From contig JABDAN010000007.1 in the NCBI GenBank assembly GCA_013289175.1, positions 1 to 64,000 of the forward strand: a stretch of 64,000 nt of DNA, in the 5' to 3' direction. Both the position numbers and the translations under genes were made by a program. Below are positions 47,509 to 55,095 of the stretch, piece after piece. Source of the stretch: Bacteroidota bacterium. GTDB taxonomy: Bacteria; Bacteroidota; Bacteroidia; Chitinophagales; Chitinophagaceae. Under the pieces are notes generated by a model, which worked only from the letters and a program-made list of their open reading frames with translations, searched no databases and was not told where the DNA came from. Position 1 is the stretch's first letter; each line of letters begins with the position of its first letter.

Positions 47509-47805
47509 ATGCGACAATATCTTGATAAAATACCCCACTGGTTGAAAAATAAATACGTCCTGACGGCGCTTGGTTTTGCCGTGTGGGTTTTATTTATAGA
47601 TGACCGGGATTTTATAACGACCCATTTTCGTCATGTAAAAGAATTGCATAAACTGGAGGCGAGAAAACTCTATTTTGAAGACCAGATTCTGACGGTCCGC
47701 AAAGAACTGGACCAACTCAAATCCAACCCGGCCACGCTGGAGAAATATGCCCGGGAGAAATACATGATGAAAAGAGACAATGAGGATTTGTTTGTGGTAA
47801 AATAA
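47509..47805 (+). CDS. DivIC/FtsB-like septum formation protein
   Basis: A 98-residue bitopic protein with one membrane helix (about 16-31, KYVLTALGFAVWVLFI) and a following coiled coil (about 42-75, VKELHKLEARKLYFED), ending KYARE-KYMMKRDNEDLFVV, the DivIC/FtsB pattern. It acts with FtsL in cell division. In Bacteroidota such a gene commonly follows eno, as here. A hairpin (CCGGGC/GCCCGG) lies 20 bp after its stop, without a T-run. Confidence 0.87.
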   Translation: MRQYLDKIPHWLKNKYVLTALGFAVWVLFIDDRDFITTHFRHVKELHKLEARKLYFEDQILTVRKELDQLKSNPATLEKYAREKYMMKRDNEDLFVVK

Positions 47806-48184
47806 TTCGGGTGAAAATATCCGGCCGGGCCACCAGCCCGGATGAAGGAAACTGGACCACCTAACGCGGAAGACCAAACGAAGCAAGTGTTTGTTTAATA
47901 TATACCGGCCATTCCCGGTTGATCGCTCCCCCAAAACCAAATTATCAATGGACCGGGCTTTATCAGTCCATTAAAAGTTGTTCCGTGTAAACCCTTTATA
48001 ATCTGTACTTTACGTACCGAAAAATGGGAGAATTGCTGATAAATGCGGGTGTTTTATCCTGTAAGTATAGACCCGAAGTGCATTAACAAAAACTTTAAGC
48101 CGAATACGCAATAACGCCGACCGAATGACGTTTTTACTATTGGACGGATTATTTTTTACTGCTTTCTGATTATTGGACATTCAA
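47806..48184. other. Intergenic region (379 bp)
   Basis: Gap between divIC and a small gene. It contains the hairpin CCGGGC-CACCA-GCCCGG at 47825-47841 near its left end, possibly a transcript end, and AT-rich sequence near the right end that could hold a promoter. I looked for SRP RNA, tmRNA, RNase P RNA and riboswitch cores and recognised none. Confidence 0.4.
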
Positions 48185-48436
48185 ATGGTTTCGCCTATGC
48201 CACTCTTTACACCGGAGGATCTTTTACGGTATTTGTATAAAGAGTCTTCCCCCGAACTAACAGCTGCCATTCAGGTTGCTTTAACCGAGAACTGGACGCT
48301 TCGGGAAGAAATGGAAGAATTACAATCTTCTGTTATTCAATTAGATATAGAAAAACAAGTAGTTGCTCCCCGCATGGAAGTGATCCAGCGAGTGCTTCAG
48401 TATGCCCGGGATACGGCCATTGAGACAACTTCCTGA
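48185..48436 (+). CDS. Small conserved-looking protein of unknown function
   Basis: An acidic 83-residue protein from the ATG at 48185 (a second ATG lies at 48197). It is predicted helical: FTPEDLLRYLYKE, then a long helix ALTENWTLREEMEELQSSV, then RMEVIQRVLQYARDT. The pattern resembles small helical partners of sigma factors, but there is no direct evidence. No signal, metal site or membrane segment. It lies 50 bp before nth. Confidence 0.6.
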   Translation: MVSPMPLFTPEDLLRYLYKESSPELTAAIQVALTENWTLREEMEELQSSVIQLDIEKQVVAPRMEVIQRVLQYARDTAIETTS

Positions 48437-48486
48437 GACCTGTTTCTCCCCATCGTTTTGGCGTAATTTCGGCTCATTTTTAATGA

Positions 48487-49161
48487 ATGACCCGCAAACA
48501 GCGTTTTGATTTCGTTTTAGCCTGGTTCAGCAAACATGCCCCCGAAGCGGAGACAGAACTCATTTACGACAATCCTTACCAATTGTTGGTTTCCGTTATT
48601 TTATCGGCCCAGTGCACCGATAAGCGGGTCAACATGACCACCCCGGCATTTTTTGCCCATTTCCCCGGACCGGGTTCACTGGCCAAAGCCAGTTTTGACG
48701 AGGTTTTCCCCTTTATACGCAGCATCTCTTATCCCAATAACAAGACCAAACACCTGATCGGCATGGCCGAAATGCTGGTTAAAGATTTTAAGGGTGAAGT
48801 CCCTTTAAAAGTGGATGAATTGATGAAACTCCCGGGGGTTGGCAGAAAAACGGCCAATGTGATTACGTCCGTCATAGACCAGCAACCCAATATGGCGGTA
48901 GACACCCATGTGTTCCGGGTATCGGCCCGCATTGGCCTGACCCTTGGAGCCAAGACGCCATTGGCTGCAGAAAAACAATTGATTGAACTCATCCCCACGG
49001 CCCTGATCCACAAAGCCCATCACTGGCTCATCTTGCATGGCCGCTATATTTGCGTGGCCAGAAAACCCAAATGCGCTGAATGCGGTTTGCGTCCCGTCTG
49101 CAAATATTATAAAAAACTGCAGCCTTCCTTGAGCAAAGCCGGGTCGCTGAAAGACCGTTAA
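48487..49161 (+). CDS. nth: Endonuclease III
   Basis: DNA glycosylase/AP lyase of 224 residues that removes oxidised pyrimidines. The helix-hairpin-helix is LMKLPGVGRKTANVI with the catalytic Lys (GVGRKT), the catalytic Asp is in AVDTHVFRVS, and the 4Fe-4S cluster is C-x6-C-x2-C-x5-C in C-VARKPK-C-AE-C-GLRPV-C. TAATTTCG at 48464-48471 is a near-match -7 box. It complements the Nei/Fpg-like glycosylase at 2.6 kb. Confidence 0.96.
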   Translation: MTRKQRFDFVLAWFSKHAPEAETELIYDNPYQLLVSVILSAQCTDKRVNMTTPAFFAHFPGPGSLAKASFDEVFPFIRSISYPNNKTKHLIGMAEMLVKDFKGEVPLKVDELMKLPGVGRKTANVITSVIDQQPNMAVDTHVFRVSARIGLTLGAKTPLAAEKQLIELIPTALIHKAHHWLILHGRYICVARKPKCAECGLRPVCKYYKKLQPSLSKAGSLKDR

Positions 49162-49236
49162 TTTTAAGGATAACCAGGCTGTCCTGTTTACCGAAAAAAC
49201 TGACGGCCTTGATTTCATGCGTCAGGTGAACCAACT

Positions 49237-51516
49237 ATGGACTACAGAACACAATACCGGAGTTTCATCAACAGCTATTACCTCAGCGAAGGTATCCGGA
49301 TAACGGTTGGTCTCACCCTGCCCACGATTATCGGAACGTTTTTACATCACGAAGAAATCGGCATCACCTTATCGATCGGAGCGATCTGCGTGACCATCGT
49401 GGACAGCGCGGGACCCATCACACACCGAAAGAATGCCATGATGGTTTGCAACGCCGTCATTTTTATTGCATCCCTGCTCACGGGACTAGCCGTTCATTCA
49501 GCCTGGCTTACCGGGATTCTGGTGGCGGGATTTTGTTTTATTTTTTCCATGATCGGAGTTTATGGACCCCGGGCGGGATCGGTTGGACTGGCCGGCCTTT
49601 TTGTGATGGTGCTCAACCTCACGCACCAAACATCCGGCACCGAAGCCATCGTGTTGAAAGCAGTTTATATTTTATGCGGGGGCATCTGGTATACGCTGCT
49701 GAGTCTTTCCCTTTATAGTTTTCGCCCTTATAAGGTGACCCAACAGGCCCTTGGTGATCTCATTCAATCCATCGGGGATTACATGTTGGGACGCACGGCT
49801 TTTTATGATAAAAATCCAAACTACGATTCCATTTACTCCCGGCTATTGGAAAAACAGGCAGAGATCAACGACAAACAAAATCTGGTCCGGGAGCTGCTCT
49901 ACAAAAGCCGGGACTTTGTAAAAGAATCAACCAATACCGGTCGGGTTACGTTGCTGATATTCATCGATATCAATGATCTTTTTGAACGGGTAATGAGTCT
50001 TCAGCTGCATCATCAAATTTTTCATGAATATTTTGACCAGTCCGACATCCTTGAATCTTTCAAAAAATTTATTTCGCTGATATCAGAGGAACTGAACCAA
50101 ACCGGTATCGCACTGAAAAGCGGACGGGCTTATCCGATGAACGATGAACTGGGGCATGCTCTTACGGCGCTCAAGAAAAAATTCGAAGACTTCAGAAAGA
50201 CATCCATCACGGCTGCCACTGTAGAAGGCTTTATCGGACTGCGGGCACTCATCGATGCCTGTGACGATTTTGTAACCCGCATCAAAACCATTCAGCAGTA
50301 CACAGCCTATGACCTTAAAAATACCAAGCAGGATAGCCGGATACAGAACTATGATCAGTTTGTTACCCACCAGGACATCGATGGCAAAATATTACTGGAT
50401 AATTTCAATTGGAAATCCAATACGTTCCGCCATGCCATCCGGGTATCTTTTGCAACCACTGTCGGATTCATCATTTCTCAGTTTTTCACGTTCGGACATG
50501 GCTACTGGATCCTGCTGACCATCATCGTGATTTTAAAACCGGCCTATAGCATTACCAAAAGTAGGAACCGGGACCGGTTGTTGGGAACCCTGTTGGGAGC
50601 AGCCATCGGGGTGGTGATCCTGCTGCTGGTCAAAGACCGGCATGTACTCATCGGTTGTATGATTGTGCTCATGATTCTGGCCTATAGCTTTATGCGGACC
50701 CGCTATCTGGTCTTTACTACCCTCATGACGCCTTATATCCTTATCCTTTTGTATATCTTAAATCCGGTGCATTTCCGCTTGCTCATTTTTGACCGGGTGA
50801 TTGATACGGCCATTGGTTCTGGTATCGCCCTTGCAGCGAACATTCTATTTTCTCCGGAATGGGCTTACAAACAATTTGGTGATTATCTTCAGCAGATACT
50901 TCAAGCCAACGAAAAATATTTCAGCGATGTCACTTCTTTTTTTATCGGTCAGCCAGTGGACGTCAACCAGTATAAATTGTCCAGGAAAAATGCTTTGGTA
51001 GCCCTGGCCAATATTTCAGATGCATTAAACCGGATGTTATCAGAACCGAAAAGCAAACAGAAAAATGCCGCTGCCTATCACCAGCTTGTTGTACTCAATT
51101 ATATGATGTCAACCCATATTGCGACCCTGGCTACCTTTGCCCTAGGGAAAGTACCACCCACACCCGATGCCGGATATATTCCTGTCATCCGGACCGTGAT
51201 CTCCAACCTGGAACAGGCCTTGGCAGGATTAAAGGCGGCGGGTGAAAAAGCACCACTGCCTGAGCCGGCTGACCCCGCCCATGGCGGGCACATAAGCCCG
51301 GATCCGACCCTGGCCAGTGACCTGCCGGCACAAACGGATCTGGTCAAACTCAATGAGCGGTTGGATGAAATGGTTTCTTTCCGCAAAAAGGAACTGGAGC
51401 AAGGCATTACAGAATCCAGGCGACCACAAAACCTGTCTGTTGTCAAATCCGTCAACGATCAGTTTAATTTCATATGGAAAATTTCTGAAGACCTATTAAA
51501 ATCTCTAAGGGCATAA
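49237..51516 (+). CDS. FUSC-family inner-membrane protein (YccS/YhcK-like)
   Basis: A 759-residue protein with two membrane blocks of five or six helices each (about 20-165 and 400-540) separated by a soluble coiled region, and a cytoplasmic tail of about 200 residues. This duplicated layout is that of the FUSC/aromatic-acid exporter and YccS families. A role in export of aromatic or small organic molecules is suggested by relatives such as AaeB, but not shown. It lies 1 nt from the fatty acid hydroxylase gene, so the two are one transcript. Confidence 0.85.
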   Translation: MDYRTQYRSFINSYYLSEGIRITVGLTLPTIIGTFLHHEEIGITLSIGAICVTIVDSAGPITHRKNAMMVCNAVIFIASLLTGLAVHSAWLTGILVAGFCFIFSMIGVYGPRAGSVGLAGLFVMVLNLTHQTSGTEAIVLKAVYILCGGIWYTLLSLSLYSFRPYKVTQQALGDLIQSIGDYMLGRTAFYDKNPNYDSIYSRLLEKQAEINDKQNLVRELLYKSRDFVKESTNTGRVTLLIFIDINDLFERVMSLQLHHQIFHEYFDQSDILESFKKFISLISEELNQTGIALKSGRAYPMNDELGHALTALKKKFEDFRKTSITAATVEGFIGLRALIDACDDFVTRIKTIQQYTAYDLKNTKQDSRIQNYDQFVTHQDIDGKILLDNFNWKSNTFRHAIRVSFATTVGFIISQFFTFGHGYWILLTIIVILKPAYSITKSRNRDRLLGTLLGAAIGVVILLLVKDRHVLIGCMIVLMILAYSFMRTRYLVFTTLMTPYILILLYILNPVHFRLLIFDRVIDTAIGSGIALAANILFSPEWAYKQFGDYLQQILQANEKYFSDVTSFFIGQPVDVNQYKLSRKNALVALANISDALNRMLSEPKSKQKNAAAYHQLVVLNYMMSTHIATLATFALGKVPPTPDAGYIPVIRTVISNLEQALAGLKAAGEKAPLPEPADPAHGGHISPDPTLASDLPAQTDLVKLNERLDEMVSFRKKELEQGITESRRPQNLSVVKSVNDQFNFIWKISEDLLKSLRA

Positions 51517-51517
51517 C

Positions 51518-52519
51518 ATGAGTATTGTAGAATCCATTCATGATTGGGCGATTGGTTTTTTTGGAGTGGAAGAAGTCATCCGGATAATAAAATCCGGTGA
51601 CTACCGGTCTTTGCAGACCCTTAAAGGGATTATGGCGGTCGTAGGTCCTCTGTTACCCATCGTGACGGTCCTGGAATTTTTCGTGGCCTTGTTCTATGAA
51701 AAATTTAAACTCATCGAGTATAAAATTTCCTTTTTTTCCTACCTCATCAATGCGGTGATCGGCCGGTTCATCTCGATTGCGGCCGTCGCATATATCATTG
51801 GTACTCTATCGTCGCACGCCCTTTTCAAATCCAGTTTTACCTGGTACTGGTTTATATATGGATATATTATTTGGGAACTGGGACATTTTGTATACCATTA
51901 CCTGGCCCATAAAGTCCGTCTGCTGTGGTGTTTGCATTCCACCCACCACGCACCCAGGCACATGAACCTGGCGGTATCCTTTGCCCATTTTTTTCTGGAA
52001 GCACCCTATGCCGATGTGATCAGAACGAGTACCTGTATTTTATTGGGGGTGAGCCCGCCGATCCTTTTTTTGGTCATGTTTATCGATGGATTCTGGGGCG
52101 GGTTTATTCATATAGGAGAACGGCTGGGAAAAAAAGCGCGTTGCGGATTTCTGTTTGATTATATTTTAACGCCCTCTCATCACCGCGTGCACCACGGCAG
52201 GAATCCCTTGTATATGGACACAAATTTTTGTAACCTGCTCAATATCTGGGACCGGGTATTTGGCACTTATCAGCCGGAATCTGACAAGATTCCTGTGGAA
52301 TATGGCATCACCCGGGAAATGAAAGACCACAGTTTTACGGATGCCTATTTCGGGGAGATTGTTTTTCTCATCAAAGATGTGGCCAGCGCACCTGGAATAA
52401 AAAATAAGTTGCTTTACCTGGTCAAACCTCCGGGCTGGAGCCACGAAGGCGATCACAAGACTGCAAAACGGGTGCGGGACAAAGCTCTGCAGGAAAACGC
52501 ATGGATGTCAAAAGGCTAA
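51518..52519 (+). CDS. Sterol desaturase/fatty acid hydroxylase family membrane protein
   Basis: Di-iron membrane oxygenase of 333 residues. The three histidine boxes are present: GHFVYHYLAHK, WCLHSTHHAP and SHHRVHHGR, plus a further His in FIHIGE. Several hydrophobic helices lie around 45-65, 75-100 and 165-190. Relatives hydroxylate or desaturate lipids (fatty acids, sterols, sphingolipids); since Bacteroidota make sphingolipids, that is a reasonable but unproven substrate. It follows the FUSC gene by a single base. Confidence 0.88.
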   Translation: MSIVESIHDWAIGFFGVEEVIRIIKSGDYRSLQTLKGIMAVVGPLLPIVTVLEFFVALFYEKFKLIEYKISFFSYLINAVIGRFISIAAVAYIIGTLSSHALFKSSFTWYWFIYGYIIWELGHFVYHYLAHKVRLLWCLHSTHHAPRHMNLAVSFAHFFLEAPYADVIRTSTCILLGVSPPILFLVMFIDGFWGGFIHIGERLGKKARCGFLFDYILTPSHHRVHHGRNPLYMDTNFCNLLNIWDRVFGTYQPESDKIPVEYGITREMKDHSFTDAYFGEIVFLIKDVASAPGIKNKLLYLVKPPGWSHEGDHKTAKRVRDKALQENAWMSKG

Positions 52520-52561
52520 GATTTTCAGGTGATGGATATTACGCTTCTTTAACCCTGACGG

Positions 52562-54442
52562 CTATACATTGGGAACGGGATTTTCAGCTTCTTCCATTAC
52601 GTCCCGCATTTTTTGAATCAATTCTGTGCGGGTAAAAGGAATACCCATGATCTTATTATAACCTACGGCATTGACAAAATATTGGTCCCGAATGATTTTA
52701 ATCAGCTGTCCGTTGTTGAGTTCGGGAATGAGTACCTGGTCAAAATTTTCCAGGATATGCCCCAAATTTTTAGGGAAGGGGCGGATATAACGCAGATGAG
52801 CATGCGAAACAGAAAGACCTTCTTTTTGAAGTTCCGCCACTGCAGTCTTGATGGCACCGTAGGTTGAACCCCATCCAAGGACCAACAGTTTGCCCTTCTC
52901 TGGTCCACTGTCTAGTTTCTGATGCGGAATATAATCGGCGATCTTGTCCACTTTTTCCTGCCGGAGTTTAACCATCAGCTGATGATTCTCCGGATCGTAA
53001 CTCACATTGCCTGTAATATGTTGTTTTTCCAGTCCACCAATCCGGTGTTCCAGTCCGGGTGTGCCGGGTATGGCCCAGGGTCTTACACCTTTTTCATCCC
53101 GCAGATAGGGCTGTAGTTTTTCCTCATGGTGACCCAGTTCGGTTTTGAACTTGACATCAATGGGATGGAGGTGTTCGGCATCGGGAAATTTCCAGGGTTC
53201 CGATCCATTGGCGATATAACCGTCGCTGAGTAGTATAACCGGCGTCATGTGCTGAACAGCGATGCGCACTGCTTCATAGGCTACATCGAAACAATCGCTG
53301 GGCATGGATGCAGAGATAACGGGAATCGGACTCTCTCCGTTCCTTCCGTAAAAAGCCTGCATCAAATCACTTTGTTCTGTTTTTGTCGGCAGACCGGTAG
53401 AAGGACCACCTCTTTGTATGTCACAGATCAGCAGAGGAATCTCCAGCATCATCGCCAGACCCATGGCCTCTGATTTTAGCGCCATTCCCGGCCCGGAAGT
53501 GGCCGTGACACCAAGTGATCCGCCATAGCTGGCGCCAATGGCTGCCGTGATGGCCGCGATTTCATCTTCGGCCTGAAAAGTCCGGACACCAAATGCTTTG
53601 TGACGGCTCAGCTCATGCAAAATATCGGAGGCTGGTGTAATCGGATAAGTCCCGAGAAAAATGGGCAACCCACTTTTTTCAGATGCTGCAATCAACCCAT
53701 AGGACAGGGCCTGATTACCCATGATCGAACGATAGGTGCCGGGTTGCAGTTTTGCTTTGGCTACGGTATAAGTCGTCGTGAAAGCTTCGGTGGTATCGCC
53801 GTAATTGTATCCCGCGCGCAGGGCCCGGATATTGCTTTCCAAAATATCGGGTTTTTTGCCAAATTTTTCTGTCAGGAATTGAATGGTGCTGTCCAGGCTT
53901 CGGTTATACATCCAGTAGAGAAAACCAAGCACAAACATATTTTTCGCGCGGTCTCTTTCTTTAACGCCGATCTGGATATCTTTCAAGGTTTCGCGCGTGA
54001 GTTTGGTCACGTCGATTTGGATCAGGTCAAAATGATTCAGGCTGTTGTCTTCCAGGGGATTGATGCCTTCCGGATAATTGGCCAGGCGAAGGTTCTTGGC
54101 GTCAAAGCCTTCGATATTGGCGATGATGCGTCCGCCCTTTTTGAGGCTCTTGAGGTTGGTTTTCAGGGCTGCCGCATTCATGGCCACGAGGACATCACAT
54201 TCATCCCCCGGGGTAAAAATATGATCGCTCGAAAAATGGAGCTGAAATCCACTCACACCCGGTAAGGTCCCGAGCGGGGCGCGGATTTCAGCCGGGAAAT
54301 CGGGGAAGGTAGCCAGGTCAATACCCAGCATAGCCGTATTGTTGGTAAACTGGCTTCCCGTGAGCTGCATGCCGTCTCCGGAATCTCCGGCAAATTTGAT
54401 GACCACATCTCTTAAAATCTTCTCGGTAGGCTTGGCTGACAT
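52562..54442 (-). CDS. korA: 2-oxoacid:ferredoxin oxidoreductase, fused gamma-alpha subunit
   Basis: Catalytic subunit of a CoA-acylating 2-oxoacid:ferredoxin oxidoreductase, probably 2-oxoglutarate (KorA). The 626-residue protein (ATG at 54442) begins with the gamma domain (about 10-200, KFAGDSGDGMQLTGSQF), then the alpha domain (TYPITPASDILHEL, SGPGMALKSEAMGLA, QRGGPSTGLPTKTEQSDL) and a C-terminal domain. The beta subunit (KorB), which carries thiamine diphosphate and a cluster, should be encoded elsewhere; none is adjacent. A -7 box at 54449-54456 lies 6 nt before the ATG. Confidence 0.9.
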   Translation of the reverse strand: MSAKPTEKILRDVVIKFAGDSGDGMQLTGSQFTNNTAMLGIDLATFPDFPAEIRAPLGTLPGVSGFQLHFSSDHIFTPGDECDVLVAMNAAALKTNLKSLKKGGRIIANIEGFDAKNLRLANYPEGINPLEDNSLNHFDLIQIDVTKLTRETLKDIQIGVKERDRAKNMFVLGFLYWMYNRSLDSTIQFLTEKFGKKPDILESNIRALRAGYNYGDTTEAFTTTYTVAKAKLQPGTYRSIMGNQALSYGLIAASEKSGLPIFLGTYPITPASDILHELSRHKAFGVRTFQAEDEIAAITAAIGASYGGSLGVTATSGPGMALKSEAMGLAMMLEIPLLICDIQRGGPSTGLPTKTEQSDLMQAFYGRNGESPIPVISASMPSDCFDVAYEAVRIAVQHMTPVILLSDGYIANGSEPWKFPDAEHLHPIDVKFKTELGHHEEKLQPYLRDEKGVRPWAIPGTPGLEHRIGGLEKQHITGNVSYDPENHQLMVKLRQEKVDKIADYIPHQKLDSGPEKGKLLVLGWGSTYGAIKTAVAELQKEGLSVSHAHLRYIRPFPKNLGHILENFDQVLIPELNNGQLIKIIRDQYFVNAVGYNKIMGIPFTRTELIQKMRDVMEEAENPVPNV

Positions 54443-54448
54443 AGCCGG

Positions 54449-54456
54449 CAAAGGTA
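54449..54456 (-). promoter_or_regulatory. -7 promoter box of korA
   Basis: Minus-strand TACCTTTG, exact TAnnTTTG match, 6 nt before the ATG at 54442. Confidence 0.5.
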
Positions 54457-54595
54457 GCATTTTAGCGGGAAACCATACCCGTTAAAGACTAAGGCTTTCA
54501 TAAAAGAACTTGCTGAAAAAGGGTAGGTGGAAAGAGAGATGGTGGATTGTGAATCTTTGAAAGGGGTCCGGAAGCGCACCTTCTGGTTTAATCTA

Positions 54596-54769
54596 CTAAT
54601 CGTCGTTGTCCTTGCGATAGAAATAATAAAACAGTGCACAGAATATTGCAGCCGTAACCACCCAAACCATGGCATCCGGGTAATGATAACCCAAGAACCC
54701 CAACACGAAAACACCGGCCATACTAAGCAATGACTTGAAGATGGCGGTAATTAGATTATTCTGTTTCAT
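54596..54769 (-). CDS. Small two-helix membrane protein (57 aa)
   Basis: A short frame read directly from the minus strand, starting M-K-Q-N-N-L-I-T-A-I and ending R-K-D-N-D-D. It has two hydrophobic helices (about 13-27 and 33-51) with a loop H-Y-P-D-A-M, and the charged C-terminus would face the cytoplasm. Codon choice is unremarkable. It lies 153 bp upstream of korA on the same strand, beyond the korA promoter, so it may be separately transcribed. No function is known to me. Confidence 0.6.
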   Translation of the reverse strand: MKQNNLITAIFKSLLSMAGVFVLGFLGYHYPDAMVWVVTAAIFCALFYYFYRKDNDD

Positions 54770-55095
54770 AATGCTGCTTTTACACTATTGAACCGTTAGA
54801 AAAATTGTCTTCATTTCAATATAGCCTGTTGGGGTTTGATCGGTATACGAATTTACGGTGTTTTTGAGCCAAAGAAGGAAATCCAAGGCTATATCTACCG
54901 GTAAGGCTAAACGCTAATTGTTAAAATAGATGAATTCCTGCTTCTGGCCTTTCCCTCATACCCCTTGAAGGAGTAAAAACCGTAAAATCACAAGAAAAAA
55001 TGAAGTCCAGGGCCTACCGGGAACAGGCTTTATCCCGGTTTCCCTTTTCATTGCCCGATACCGGAGCACTAGATTTGCCCAAAAAGCCAAACAGG
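54770..55095. other. Intergenic region (326 bp)
   Basis: Gap between the small membrane protein and the end of the GH3 fusion gene. A hairpin CCGGGA/TCCCGG at 55017-55038 followed by TTTCCCTTTT could be a weak plus-strand terminator, but no plus-strand gene precedes it. The region 54770-54830 should hold the promoter of the small membrane protein. Nothing else is recognised. Confidence 0.35.

Noticed and set aside
47806-48184. Possible SRP RNA, tmRNA or riboswitch in the gap after divIC
   Set aside because: GGAAG-type patches are present, but no complete conserved core could be aligned by eye.
53600-54265. Plus-strand open frame of about 221 codons
   Set aside because: Antisense to korA, no motif and no promoter.
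55017-55048. Hairpin with T-rich tail as a plus-strand terminator
   Set aside because: The tail is interrupted by C residues and no plus-strand gene precedes it.
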